Shown here: piece by piece, positions 40,147 to 48,938 of the stretch
How positions within the stretch are numbered: position 1 is the stretch's first letter
Layout: every line of letters begins with the position of its first letter
Source of the DNA: Sporichthyaceae bacterium
GTDB lineage: Bacteria; Actinomycetota; Actinomycetes; Sporichthyales; Sporichthyaceae
NCBI GenBank assembly: GCA_036269075.1
Contig: DATASX010000045.1
Coordinates: 55,409-119,408, forward strand
Direction: 5' to 3'
Length of the DNA: 64,000 nucleotides
Made by a program: the position numbers and the translations under genes
Notes under the pieces: model-generated
Database searches by the model: none
The model's input: the letters and a program-made list of their open reading frames with translations, nothing else
What the model was told of the DNA's origin: nothing

Positions 40147-40595
40147 GCAGTTCGCCGGCGGCCCTGCAGCAGGCGTTGGCCGCCGAGCACGCCGCGATCT
40201 ACGGGTACGGGTTGGTGCTCGGGCAGTTGACCGGTGACGCCCGCGACGACGGGCTGAGCGCGCTGGACGCGCACCGGGCGCGCCGCGACAGGTTGCGGGC
40301 CCTGGTCATCGCGGCCGGCGGGACACCCACTGAGGCGGCCCCGGCCTACCGTCCCGAAGCCCCGGTCCAGGGCGCCGCGGCTGCGGCGAAGGTCGCGGCG
40401 GACCTGGAACGCGACGTGGCCCTGGCCTTCGGTGACCTGATCGCGGCGAGCACCGCGGAGACCCGGACGTTCGCCGCCCGGTCGTTGCAGGACATCGCGG
40501 TCCAGCAGACCGCCTGGCAGCACGCCGCGCCCCGATTCCCGGGGCTGGTCAGCGACCCGACCCCCACCGCGAGCCCGGCACCGCCGCCGGCCTGA
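40143..40595 (+). CDS. ferritin-like DUF4439 protein
   Basis: 150 aa from GTG 40143 (GTGA overlap with the lipoprotein gene). The helical front ALQQALAAEHAAIYGYGLVLGQLTG and C-terminal DIAVQQTAWQ.A...FPGL are typical of this actinobacterial family. Its ferritin-like fold is predicted, but few metal ligands are conserved. No signal peptide is present, whereas its operon partner is secreted. The proline-tailed C-terminus is disordered. Confidence 0.8.
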   Translation: MSSSPAALQQALAAEHAAIYGYGLVLGQLTGDARDDGLSALDAHRARRDRLRALVIAAGGTPTEAAPAYRPEAPVQGAAAAAKVAADLERDVALAFGDLIAASTAETRTFAARSLQDIAVQQTAWQHAAPRFPGLVSDPTPTASPAPPPA

Positions 40596-40631
40596 GCGTC
40601 CGCCCGGACCGAGCAACCGGTGGCCCGGGGG

Positions 40632-41051
40632 TCAGAAGCGGCCCGGCATTTCCGGTGGCAGGCCGTCGGCGGCTACCCGCGAGCCGTCGGCCGCGACCTC
40701 GCCGCCGGCGTTGTCCGCCGGGTTGTGGCGCGCGGGCGGGTGCGCCTCGGTCCACCACTGGACGATCCAGTCGCCCAGGTAGACACCGACCATCGAGTAG
40801 ACGACCAGGAAGATCGAGTGCCAGCCCGCCTGGGAGAAGCGGAGGGTGACCGTCGGCCACGCGACGATCAGGGCCCAAACCCAGGGCTGGCGCTGCCGCA
40901 GCAGGCCGAACGGGATCGAGGCCGCGACCAGCAGCACCGCGAGCACGCGGGCCGGCGGACTGTCGTCGAACAGCGGAACCAGGCCGACCAGGACCCCGGC
41001 CATCGCAGCAGCACACCACTGCACCGTGCGGTTCCTCGTCGGCTCGCTCAT
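40632..41051 (-). CDS. small membrane protein of unknown function
   Basis: 139 aa with three or four hydrophobic helices (WCAAAMAGVLVGLVPLF, VLAVLLVAASIPFGLL, WVWALIVAWPTVTLRF, FLVVYSMVGVYLGDWIV). A hydrophilic C-terminal tail follows. It is convergent with the ferritin-like gene. No family was recognised. It occupies the interval where proS is usually found in this gene block. Confidence 0.6.
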   Translation of the reverse strand: MSEPTRNRTVQWCAAAMAGVLVGLVPLFDDSPPARVLAVLLVAASIPFGLLRQRQPWVWALIVAWPTVTLRFSQAGWHSIFLVVYSMVGVYLGDWIVQWWTEAHPPARHNPADNAGGEVAADGSRVAADGLPPEMPGRF

Positions 41052-41144
41052 CGGTGGTCCCCCATGGCCTGGTCGGTGCCCGACCGTTCGGCCTGGAAAA
41101 CCACGCGGGCCGGGACGGCGCCGGACAGAAGTGCCCCGCCCAGC

Positions 41145-41720
41145 CTAGGACGATTCGGCCGCCGGCTGCGGCATTTCCACGGATGATCCCGCCCCGTCGG
41201 CGCTTACCGCCGCGAGCGGCAGTACAGCGCCCATCAACGCGAACGGCTGCGGCGTCACGTCGAACCGGAACCGGGTCACCAGGTCGCGGAAGCCCAACCG
41301 GCGGTAGAAGACCCGTGCGGGCGACTCGGTGTCGTAGGTCGACAGCAGCGCCACCGACGCCGGGGTCCGGGCCAGCAACGTGGTCAACAGCCGGAACCCC
41401 ACACCGGCGCCGTGATGGCTGGGTAGCACATGCAGTTCGGTGACCGCGTAGGCATCGGGCAACCAGGCGCCGTGGCCGGTCGCGGACAGGCCACGACTGA
41501 TCTGGTCGAACCACCACTGCCCCGGAACACACTGCGCCCCGTAGGCGAAGCCGACCAACCGGCCGCAGTCCAGCGCGCCGAAGGCGGCGAAGTCCGGGTA
41601 GCGCACATGCCGGGTGAGGACGGCGAACCGGTCGGAGGGGACGGGCCCGAGCGCTGCCGCCTGGACGGCCGCCGAGTCGCTCGCGGTGGCGAGCAGGTCG
41701 ATGGGTTCGATCAGCACCAC
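41145..41720 (-). CDS. GNAT family N-acetyltransferase
   Basis: 191 aa. The acetyl-CoA-binding core is visible: AVTELHVLPSHHGAGVGFRLLTTLLAR (motif A) and VALLSTYDTESPARVFYRRLGFRDLV (motif B). Substrate unknown. GTG 41720 or 41717 is the start. It follows the DUF4081-GNAT gene by 19 nt and is probably co-transcribed with it. Confidence 0.8.
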   Translation of the reverse strand: MVLIEPIDLLATASDSAAVQAAALGPVPSDRFAVLTRHVRYPDFAAFGALDCGRLVGFAYGAQCVPGQWWFDQISRGLSATGHGAWLPDAYAVTELHVLPSHHGAGVGFRLLTTLLARTPASVALLSTYDTESPARVFYRRLGFRDLVTRFRFDVTPQPFALMGAVLPLAAVSADGAGSSVEMPQPAAESS

Positions 41721-41739
41721 GGCGGGCCGGCTCCCGCCA

Positions 41740-42585
41740 TCAGAACAGCACCGAACCGAACTCGCCGACCTGGCGGAACCCGACCCGTTCGTACACGGCG
41801 CGCGCGGCGTGGTTGTAGTCGTTGACGTAGAGGCTGACCACCGGAGCGACGTGGTCGCGCGCCAAGGCCACTACCGCGGCCATCCCGGGCGCCGCCAATC
41901 CCTGCCGTCGATAGCGCGGGTTCACCCACACGCCCTGGATCTGGCAGACCCCGTGCACCGCCGTGCCGACCTCGGCCTTGAACACCACCTCGCCGTTCTC
42001 GACGCGGACGTAGGCGCGCCCGGCCTCGACCAGTTCCCGCACCCGGGCGCGGTACATCGCTCCTCCGTCGAGCAGCAGCGGCGAGACCCCGACCTCCTCG
42101 GTGAACATCGCGATGCAGGCCGGGACCAACGCGGCCAGGTCGCCCGGTTCGGCACGCCGCACGCCCGGGTCAGGGCGAACGTCGCCGGCGGTCGGGTCCA
42201 GCTGCAGCAGGGGTTGGCGCGGTCGAATGTCGCGGGCCGGTCCCCAGGTGGGCTCGAGCAGTTCCCAGAGCCGGAGCACCTGTGCGGAGCGGCCGACGAT
42301 CGACGAGCAGCGCCGGGGTATCCGGGAAGCGCGTTCGGCGAAGGCCAACAACGAGGTCTCGTCGGCCTCGACCGGGACCACGTTGGCGCCGAGGAAGCAC
42401 AGGCTGCGCAGCTCGCCGGCGACTTGGTGCCCCCACAGTTCGCCGGCCGCGTAGGAGCCGCCGCGGCGCATGGCCTGCAACCGGGAGAGCATGAACACGT
42501 TGGCGACCGGGTCGCGCTCGGCGATCCGGACCGCGGCCGTCAGGTCGGCCAGCCCGAGCACGCGGACCGAGAGGGTGTCGAGCAA
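41740..42585 (-). CDS. DUF4081 + GNAT acetyltransferase
   Basis: 281 aa. An N-terminal DUF4081 domain (DPVANVFMLSRLQAM..GGSYAAGELWGH) precedes a C-terminal GNAT domain (GVCQIQGVWVNPRYRRQGLAAPGMAAVV, SLYVNDYNHAARAVYERVGFRQVGEF). This is the actinobacterial protein encoded next to ispG, as Rv2867c is in M. tuberculosis. The start is TTG 42585 with a well-placed AAGGAG. The acyl acceptor is unknown. Confidence 0.85.
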   Translation of the reverse strand: MLDTLSVRVLGLADLTAAVRIAERDPVANVFMLSRLQAMRRGGSYAAGELWGHQVAGELRSLCFLGANVVPVEADETSLLAFAERASRIPRRCSSIVGRSAQVLRLWELLEPTWGPARDIRPRQPLLQLDPTAGDVRPDPGVRRAEPGDLAALVPACIAMFTEEVGVSPLLLDGGAMYRARVRELVEAGRAYVRVENGEVVFKAEVGTAVHGVCQIQGVWVNPRYRRQGLAAPGMAAVVALARDHVAPVVSLYVNDYNHAARAVYERVGFRQVGEFGSVLF

Positions 42586-42627
42586 GGTCGACTCCTTCCG
42601 GCCGGCCGATCACCCGCCCCGCCTCGG

Positions 42628-43782
42628 TCAGCCGACCGAGACCGTGGGCTCCCCCGAGGCTACGCCGGCCGCGCCCATCTCCTGCGCCAGTCGCAGGGCT
42701 TCCTCGATCAGGGTCTCGACGATGGCGGCCTCCGGCACGGTCTTGATGACCTCGCCGCGGACGAAGATCTGGCCCTTGCCGTTGCCGGACGCGACTCCGA
42801 GGTCGGCCTCGCGGGCCTCACCCGGGCCGTTGACCACGCAGCCCATGACCGCGACCCGCAGCGGCACCTCCAGGCCGTCGAGGCCGGCGGTGACCTGCTC
42901 GGCGAGGGTGTAGACGTCGACCTGGGCCCGGCCGCAGGACGGGCACGAGACGATCTCCAGGCCCCGCTCGCGCAGCCCGAGGGACTCCAGGATCTGGTTG
43001 CCGACCTTGACCTCCTCGACCGGCGGCGCGGACAGCGAGACCCGGATCGTGTCGCCGATGCCTTCGGACAGCAGCGCGCCGAACGCGACCGCGGACTTGA
43101 TCGTGCCCTGGAAGGCCGGCCCGGCCTCGGTGACGCCGAGGTGCAACGGGTGGTCGCAGGCCGCGGCCAGCTTGCGGTAGGCGTCGATCATCACGACCGG
43201 GTCGTTGTGCTTCACCGAGATCTTGAAGTCGTGGAAGTCGTGCTCCTCGAAGAGCGAGGCCTCCCACAACGCGGACTCCACCAACGCGTCGGGGGTGGCC
43301 CGGCCGTACTTGGCCAGCAGGCGCGGGTCGAGCGATCCGGCGTTGACGCCGATCCGGATCGAGCACCCGGCAGCCTTGGCCGCCCGGGCGATCTCGCCGA
43401 CCTTGTCGTCGAACTTCTTGATGTTGCCCGGGTTCACCCGGACCGCGGCGCAACCGGCCTCGATCGCGGCGAAGACGTACTTGGGCTGGAAGTGGATGTC
43501 GGCGATCACCGGGATCTGGGACTTGCGGGCGATCTCCGGCAGCGCGTCGGCGTCGTCCTGACTGGGCACCGCGACCCGCACGATCTGGCAGCCGGCGGCG
43601 GTCAGTTCGGCGATCTGCTGCAGGGTCGCGTTGACGTCCGCGGTCAAGGTCGTGCACATCGACTGCACCGAGACCGGGGCCTCGCCGCCGACCAGCACCG
43701 AGCCGACCCGGATCTGCCGGGACTTGCGCCGCGTCGCCAGTTGCAGCGCGGGCGGGGCCGGCATGCCGAGCGAAACCGTCAC
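42628..43782 (-). CDS. ispG: 4-hydroxy-3-methylbut-2-enyl-diphosphate synthase
   Basis: 384 aa iron-sulfur enzyme of the MEP isoprenoid pathway. Its front [25 protein letters not shown] and the cluster cysteines in [13 protein letters not shown] and [19 protein letters not shown] are intact. It lies 10 nt downstream of the rip1 start region in the dxr-rip1-ispG unit, placing two MEP steps in one operon. Confidence 0.97.
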   Translation of the reverse strand: MTVSLGMPAPPALQLATRRKSRQIRVGSVLVGGEAPVSVQSMCTTLTADVNATLQQIAELTAAGCQIVRVAVPSQDDADALPEIARKSQIPVIADIHFQPKYVFAAIEAGCAAVRVNPGNIKKFDDKVGEIARAAKAAGCSIRIGVNAGSLDPRLLAKYGRATPDALVESALWEASLFEEHDFHDFKISVKHNDPVVMIDAYRKLAAACDHPLHLGVTEAGPAFQGTIKSAVAFGALLSEGIGDTIRVSLSAPPVEEVKVGNQILESLGLRERGLEIVSCPSCGRAQVDVYTLAEQVTAGLDGLEVPLRVAVMGCVVNGPGEAREADLGVASGNGKGQIFVRGEVIKTVPEAAIVETLIEEALRLAQEMGAAGVASGEPTVSVG

Positions 43783-43792
43783 GAAAAACCTC

Positions 43793-45001
43793 TCAGCTGA
43801 GCTTGACCGGATTGACCAGGTCCGCGGCGACCAGCAGGACCGTCAACCCGACGAGGACCACGAGAAATGCATACGCCATCGGCAGGAGCTTGGTCATGTC
43901 GACCCTGCCCGGGTCGGCGCGACCGATCCGCCGGTACAGCCGCCGGCGCACCGATTCGTAGCCGACCACCGCCATGTGGCCACCGTCGAGAGGCAGCAGG
44001 GGAAGGGCGTTGAACAGGCCGATGAACACGTTCAGTGCGCCCACGTTGATCAGCACGCTGGACAGGCGGTCGCCGATCGTGGCGTGCTGGGTGGAGAACG
44101 TCTCCCCGGAGATCCGGGCCGCGCCGACCACGCCGACCAGGCCCTGCTGGTCGCGGTGGCCGCCGTCGAGGGAGGAGATCAGGTTCGGGATCTTGGCCGG
44201 GATGTGCGCCAGGGCCAGGACGCTGGCCTTGGCGGTCTCCCCGATCAGCCGGCCGGAGCCCTTGATGCCGGCCCACGGCCCGGCGCGCACGGTGTGCTCG
44301 CTCGGCTCGATGCCCAGGACGCCGACGGTGACGTTCTTCTCCGGGTTGTCCAGGTCCGGGCGCGACCGGGCGATCAGGTCAGGGTTCAGGGTGAGCTGCC
44401 GGCCGGAGCGCTCGACGGTGATCGCCAGCGGGCCGGCCCCGGCCGCGCGGATCGCGCGCGCCGCCTGCTCCCAGTTGGTGATGTTCGTCGTGCCGACGAC
44501 GAGGACCTTGTCCCCGGACTGCAACCCGGCAGCCTTGGCCGGGGAGGCCGGGTCGGCGGCGGTGCAGTCGCTCGAGGTGGAGCCGGCCGGCATGCACGGC
44601 TGCACCGTCCCGATCGTCGTGCTGGCGACCGAGGAACCGAACGCGGAAAGCACCACGATGAACATCACGAACGCCGTGATCATGTGCGAGATCGACCCGG
44701 CGGACAGCACGACCAGCCGCTTCCAGGAGGCGAACTTGAAGAACGCCCGCGGGGCGTCGGCCTCGGCGACCTGCTCGAGGTCGGTCATCCCGACGATCTT
44801 CACGTAGCCGCCGGCCGGCAGCGCCTTGAGCCCGTACTCGGTCTCGCCGCGCCGGAACGACCAGATCTTCGGACCGAACCCGATGAAGTACTCGGTCGCC
44901 TTCATCCCGAAGGCCTTCGCGGTCAGCAGATGGCCGAACTCGTGGATCGCGACCGACAGGACCAGGAGGAAGACGAAAAGCAGCACACCGATCAGCGCCA
45001 T
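43793..45001 (-). CDS. rip1: site-2 intramembrane metalloprotease (Rip1/RseP)
   Basis: 402 aa. It cleaves anti-sigma factors and other membrane proteins within the bilayer. The zinc motif is HEFGH in [29 protein letters not shown]; the C-terminal active-site motif [12 protein letters not shown] is present. A single PDZ domain lies between ([20 protein letters not shown]). Four membrane helices are visible. It is encoded between dxr and ispG, exactly as Rip1 in mycobacteria. Confidence 0.95.
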   Translation of the reverse strand: MALIGVLLFVFLLVLSVAIHEFGHLLTAKAFGMKATEYFIGFGPKIWSFRRGETEYGLKALPAGGYVKIVGMTDLEQVAEADAPRAFFKFASWKRLVVLSAGSISHMITAFVMFIVVLSAFGSSVASTTIGTVQPCMPAGSTSSDCTAADPASPAKAAGLQSGDKVLVVGTTNITNWEQAARAIRAAGAGPLAITVERSGRQLTLNPDLIARSRPDLDNPEKNVTVGVLGIEPSEHTVRAGPWAGIKGSGRLIGETAKASVLALAHIPAKIPNLISSLDGGHRDQQGLVGVVGAARISGETFSTQHATIGDRLSSVLINVGALNVFIGLFNALPLLPLDGGHMAVVGYESVRRRLYRRIGRADPGRVDMTKLLPMAYAFLVVLVGLTVLLVAADLVNPVKLS

Positions 45002-45023
45002 CCCGCGCCACCCCCCGCTGTGC

Positions 45024-46253
45024 TCATTGCGCGCTCATGCTCCCGACCCTACGCCGCGCCTGCACGCGGGCCCACGACTCGGCCGCCAGCACGTCGGAGA
45101 GCGACAGCGTGCCGGCGTCCGGCACGTTCTGATGATCCGACACGACGGCGGCCACCGTCCGGACAATCTCCGGGAAAGCCAATGACCCGTCCAGGAACGC
45201 GGCCACGCACTCCTCGTTGGCCGCGTTGAAGACCGCCGGCGCCGTACCGCCCACGCGGGCACATTCCCGGGCGAGTTCCACCGCGGGGAACGCCTCGGTG
45301 TCCAACGGCTCGAAGTCCCAGCGGCGCACGGCGCTGAAGTCGCACGCCGGCGCCACTCCGGGTACTCGGTCCGGCCAGGCCAGGGCGAGCGCGATCGGCA
45401 ACCGCATGTCCGGCGGCGAGGCCTGGGCGATCGTCGAACCGTCGGCGAAGGTCACCATCGAGTGCACGATCGACTGCGGGTGGACGACGACCTCGATCGC
45501 GTCCAGCGCGACGTCGAAGAGCAGGTGAGCCTCGATCAGCTCCAGGCCCTTGTTGACCAGGGTCGCCGAGTTGATGGTGACCACCGGGCCCATCTGCCAG
45601 GTGGGGTGCGCCAGGGCCTGCTCGGGGGTCACGGCGACCAGATCGGCGGCTCGGCGACCGCGGAACGGACCGCCACTGGCGGTCAGGACCAACCGGGACA
45701 CCTCGCCGCGGGCGCCGCCGCGCAGGCACTGGGCGATCGCCGAGTGCTCGCTGTCGACCGGGACGATCTGGCCGGGACGGGCAGCCGTGGTGACCAGCCG
45801 GCCACCGACGATCAACGACTCCTTGTTGGCCAGCGCGAGCGTCCGGCCGGCGGTCAGCGCGGCCAAGGTCGGGGCCAGGCCGATGCTGCCGGTGATCCCG
45901 TTCAGGACGACGTCGCAACCCCACCCGGCCAGCTCGGTCAGCGCGTCCGGGCCGGCCAGGATCTTCGGCAGCCGCGCCTGACCGGCGGAGAACTCGGCGC
46001 GCTGGGCGGCGGCGAAGAGGGCCAACTGCAGGTCACCGACGGCGGTGGCCCGGGCCACCGCGACCACGTCGACGTCGAACTCGAGCGCCTGCGCGGCCAG
46101 CAACTCGACGTTGCCGCCCCCGGCCCCGAGCCCCACGACGCGGAACCGCTCGGGGGCGTGCCGGACCACGTCGAGGGCCTGGGTGCCGATCGAGCCGGTC
46201 GAGCCGAGCAGGACGACGTCGCGGCGGTCGGCGGTCGAGGTCACGGGACCCAT
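45024..46253 (-). CDS. dxr: 1-deoxy-D-xylulose 5-phosphate reductoisomerase
   Basis: 409 aa. Second MEP-pathway step, NADPH-dependent. The nucleotide motif [28 protein letters not shown], the metal site [13 protein letters not shown] and SGGPFRG are all present. It ends MSAQ; the TGA is followed by another ATGAGCAC run similar to the one before infB. Rip1 starts 22 nt later. This gene heads the dxr-rip1-ispG operon. Confidence 0.97.
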   Translation of the reverse strand: MGPVTSTADRRDVVLLGSTGSIGTQALDVVRHAPERFRVVGLGAGGGNVELLAAQALEFDVDVVAVARATAVGDLQLALFAAAQRAEFSAGQARLPKILAGPDALTELAGWGCDVVLNGITGSIGLAPTLAALTAGRTLALANKESLIVGGRLVTTAARPGQIVPVDSEHSAIAQCLRGGARGEVSRLVLTASGGPFRGRRAADLVAVTPEQALAHPTWQMGPVVTINSATLVNKGLELIEAHLLFDVALDAIEVVVHPQSIVHSMVTFADGSTIAQASPPDMRLPIALALAWPDRVPGVAPACDFSAVRRWDFEPLDTEAFPAVELARECARVGGTAPAVFNAANEECVAAFLDGSLAFPEIVRTVAAVVSDHQNVPDAGTLSLSDVLAAESWARVQARRRVGSMSAQ

Positions 46254-46331
46254 TCTTCCCGGTCGGCGGCCGGATTGACGGCTCAGGTCTGGCGCAGCGC
46301 CGAGTCGGTGAGATATACCAACCTGCGTAGA

Positions 46332-46355
46332 TTGACAACGATCGTTGGTTAATTA
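46332..46355 (+). promoter_or_regulatory. promoter region with operator-like palindrome of the SodC-like gene
   Basis: TTGACA (46332-46337) is a consensus -35 hexamer. The 12-bp palindrome CAACGATCGTTG (46336-46347) directly overlaps and follows it. The A/T-rich TTAATTA follows, but the -10 spacing is shorter than normal. A repressor bound to the palindrome would block the promoter. Confidence 0.4.
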
Positions 46356-46374
46356 CCTCGTGGAGGCGATCGAC

Positions 46375-46980
46375 ATGCGGGCACGGCGCTTCTCGAACAC
46401 GGTCACAGGAAATCTTTCGGTACGGATCGGGGCGCGGGCGGTGACCGCCGCGTTGGCGCTCGCAGCCGTCGGGGCGCTCGGCCCTGCCGCCGCGCATGCC
46501 GGAGTCGTTCCGGATCCGCCCGGCCCGGCGGCCGGCGGCCCTGCCGCCGCCGCACTGGCGGCCGGCAGCTATTCCGGCACGTTCGCCAATGTCGCCGATG
46601 CGCCGGCGGGCACCGCTGCCATCACCGGCACGGCCAAGATGGTCATCTCGGCGGCGGGCACGAAGGTCAGCCTGGCCGCGACCGGGCTGGATCCGAAGGC
46701 GGTTTACGTCGCACACGTGCACAACCAGCCCTGCGCGACCGCCGAGGGCGGCACGCACTTCCAGTTCGACCCGAAGGGCCCGATGGCCCCGCCGAACGAG
46801 ATCTGGCTGACACCGGTGGCCGTCACGCCGAAGGGCGCCGGCTCGGCGTCCGCGAGCAGCACGATGAAGGCCAACTCGTCGGCCAAGTCGGTGGTGATTC
46901 ACCTCAAGCGGCCCGCGGGAGCCGCTACGGACGAGGCAAAGCCGCCGAAGTTGGCCTGCGCGGACCTGGCCCACAAGTAG
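46375..46980 (+). CDS. secreted Cu-only SodC-like protein
   Basis: 201 aa from ATG 46375, with GGAGG 8 nt before it. A signal peptide ends near residue 43 (PAAAHAG). The beta-barrel domain carries superoxide-dismutase-like positions: HVH at 114-116, Cys120, GGTHF with His128, and SVVIH with His176. Cys195 in KLACADL would pair with Cys120. The zinc-loop ligands are not there; the loop reads FDPKGPMAPPNEIWL. The catalytic arginine before LAC is Lys192. It is therefore related to SodC but may bind copper only. It stands alone with its own terminator. Confidence 0.7.
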   Translation: MRARRFSNTVTGNLSVRIGARAVTAALALAAVGALGPAAAHAGVVPDPPGPAAGGPAAAALAAGSYSGTFANVADAPAGTAAITGTAKMVISAAGTKVSLAATGLDPKAVYVAHVHNQPCATAEGGTHFQFDPKGPMAPPNEIWLTPVAVTPKGAGSASASSTMKANSSAKSVVIHLKRPAGAATDEAKPPKLACADLAHK

Positions 46981-46996
46981 GGCGAGACCTGACAGT

Positions 46997-47029
46997 CCTC
47001 CGGCGGCCCGACGAGGCGGCCGCCGGAGG
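46997..47029 (+). terminator. terminator hairpin after the SodC-like gene
   Basis: Perfect 12-bp stem (CCTCCGGCGGCC and complement) with a 9-nt loop, 16 nt past the stop. It lies between convergent genes and could serve both. No strong U-tract. Confidence 0.7.
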
Positions 47030-47049
47030 TCGTCCGCCACTGCACGCTC

Positions 47050-47394
47050 TCATCCGGTGGGCGGCTCGCGTCGAACCAGCTCGTCGAGCAACCCGCCGAT
47101 GTGCTCGAACCCACCGGCTACCTGGTCGAACCCGGCCCGCATCTGGGTGAACCCGGCGTGCATCTGCCCCTCCAGGCCGTCGAAGCGCTCCTCCAGGCGG
47201 TCGAAGCGGGCGGCCGTCTGCTCGCCGAGCGCGCTGATGACCGCCCGGTTCGCATCGACCTTCACTCCGAAGTCGGCGAGGTCGCGGTCGCGAGCAGCAG
47301 CCAGATGCCGCGTCGCCGCGGCATCCGCGGCCACGACGTCCAGACGAGCCTCGACGGCGGTAAGCCGTGCCTCGATCTCGGGAAGTTCAGCCAT
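47050..47394 (-). CDS. short coiled-coil protein
   Basis: 114 aa from ATG 47394 (MAELPEIEARLTAVEARLDVV). Heptad-like helices run almost the whole length, ending in near-repeats around RFDRLEERFDGLEGQMHAGFTQMRAGFDQVAGGF. No signal peptide or membrane segment. It resembles the family of short soluble coiled-coil proteins seen in many actinomycetes, with no known function. It lies 75 bp past gabD, on the same strand. Confidence 0.65.
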   Translation of the reverse strand: MAELPEIEARLTAVEARLDVVAADAAATRHLAAARDRDLADFGVKVDANRAVISALGEQTAARFDRLEERFDGLEGQMHAGFTQMRAGFDQVAGGFEHIGGLLDELVRREPPTG

Positions 47395-47469
47395 GTCCGG
47401 AACGGTACGTGGGGCGTCCGACAATTTCGAGCGGTCCAGGCCCGGACTCCCGAACATGTCCTGGGCCGT

Positions 47470-48927
47470 CTACAGCGCCACGTACTTGGTCTCCAGGAAC
47501 TCCCCGATGCCTTCGAATCCGCCTTCGCGGCCCAGTCCGGAGTGCTTGACGCCGCCGAAGGGCGCGGCCGGGTTGGAGACCAGACCCTGGTTGATGCCGA
47601 CCATCCCGACATCGAGCTGTTCGGCCAGCAGCAGGGCGCGGTCCAGGTCGGCGGTCCAGGCGTAGGCGACCAGGCCGTACTCGGTGGCGTTGGCCTCCTC
47701 GATCGCCTGGGCGTCGTAGGCGAACGCGCGGATCGGGGCGACCGGGCCGAAGACCTCCTCCTTCAGCATCCGTGCGGTGTCCGGGACGTCGGCCAGCACC
47801 GTGGGCGGGTAGAAGTGGCCGGGCCCGGGCAGCGGCTTGCCGCCGAGCAGCAGCCGCGCGCCCTTGGCCACGGCGTCGTCGACCAGCATCTGGACCTTCG
47901 CCACCGCGGCTTCGTCGATCAGCGGGCCGACGTCGACGCCGGGCTCGGTGCCCGGGCCGACCACCAGAGCGGACATCCGCTCGGTCAGTTGGGCGGCGAA
48001 GTCCTCGACCACTCGGTTGTCGACCAGGAAGCGGTTGGCCGCGGTGCACGCCTGTCCGCTGAACCGCATCTTGGCCAGGATCGCGCCCTCGACCGCGCAC
48101 TCCACGTCGGCGTCGGCGAACACCAGGAACGGGGCATTGCCGCCGAGTTCCATCGAGACCCGCAGCACCTGGTCGGCGGCCCGGGCCAGCAGCATCCGCC
48201 CGGTCGCGGTCGACCCGGTGAACGACAGCTTGCGCAGCCGCGGGTCGGCCAGCAGCGGGTTGGTGACCCCGGCCGGGTCGGCGGAGACGATCACGTTCAC
48301 GACGCCGGCGGGCAGCCCGCACTCGGCGAGGATCCGCACCAGGGCCAGCATGCACAGCGGGGTCTGTTCGGCCGGTTTGACGACCACCGTGCACCCGGCG
48401 GCCAGCGCCGGGGCGATCTTGCGGGCGCCCATCGCCAGCGGCAGGTTCCACGGGGTCACGAACAGGCACGGCCCGACCGGCTGCTGCATGGTGAGCACCC
48501 GGGTGCGCCCGTCCGGGCTGAGCCGGAAGTCGCCGGCGACCCGGACCGCCTCCTCGGCGAACCACCGGAAGAACTCGGCCGCGTAGGCCACCTCGGCCGC
48601 GGCCTCGGCCAGCGGTTTACCTTGTTCGAGGGTCAACAGCAGCGCCAGGTCGTCGCGGGCGGCCAGCACGGCCTCGTAGGCCCGACGCAGCAGTTCGCCC
48701 CGTTCGCGCGGCGCGACGGCGGCCCAGCTCCGTTGGGCCGCCGCGGCACAACCCAGTGCCGCGAGCGCATCACCGGGCCCGGCGTCGGAGACCTGACACA
48801 GCGTCAGTTCCGTGGCCGGGTCGACGACATCGAGCGTGCGGCCGCCGGAGGCGTCGCGCCAGGTCCCGTCGATGAACAGTTGCTTCGGTGCCGCGGCCAG
48901 CACGGCCGCGGCGGTGGAGGATTCCAA
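47470..48927 (-). CDS. gabD: NAD(P)-dependent aldehyde dehydrogenase, succinate-semialdehyde type
   Basis: 485 aa. ALDH superfamily: NLPLAMGARKIAPALAAGCTVVVKPAEQTP (cofactor), FTGSTATGRMLL, the catalytic glutamate in SMELGGNAPFLVF and the catalytic cysteine in RFSGQACTAANRF. The C-terminal PFGGVKHSGLGREGG matches succinate-semialdehyde dehydrogenases. The start appears to be TTG 48927 with AAAGGTAAG; a GTG nearby is possible. It follows prpE by 11 nt. Substrate specificity is inferred from motif similarity only. Confidence 0.82.
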   Translation of the reverse strand: MESSTAAAVLAAAPKQLFIDGTWRDASGGRTLDVVDPATELTLCQVSDAGPGDALAALGCAAAAQRSWAAVAPRERGELLRRAYEAVLAARDDLALLLTLEQGKPLAEAAAEVAYAAEFFRWFAEEAVRVAGDFRLSPDGRTRVLTMQQPVGPCLFVTPWNLPLAMGARKIAPALAAGCTVVVKPAEQTPLCMLALVRILAECGLPAGVVNVIVSADPAGVTNPLLADPRLRKLSFTGSTATGRMLLARAADQVLRVSMELGGNAPFLVFADADVECAVEGAILAKMRFSGQACTAANRFLVDNRVVEDFAAQLTERMSALVVGPGTEPGVDVGPLIDEAAVAKVQMLVDDAVAKGARLLLGGKPLPGPGHFYPPTVLADVPDTARMLKEEVFGPVAPIRAFAYDAQAIEEANATEYGLVAYAWTADLDRALLLAEQLDVGMVGINQGLVSNPAAPFGGVKHSGLGREGGFEGIGEFLETKYVAL

Positions 48928-48938
48928 CGTCTTACCTT

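Noticed and set aside
45010..45023. 11-codon ORF between dxr and rip1
   Set aside because: It overlaps the rip1 ribosome site and start in another frame and is not coupled to rip1 by stop-start overlap. The DNA similarity to the infB leader is noted instead.
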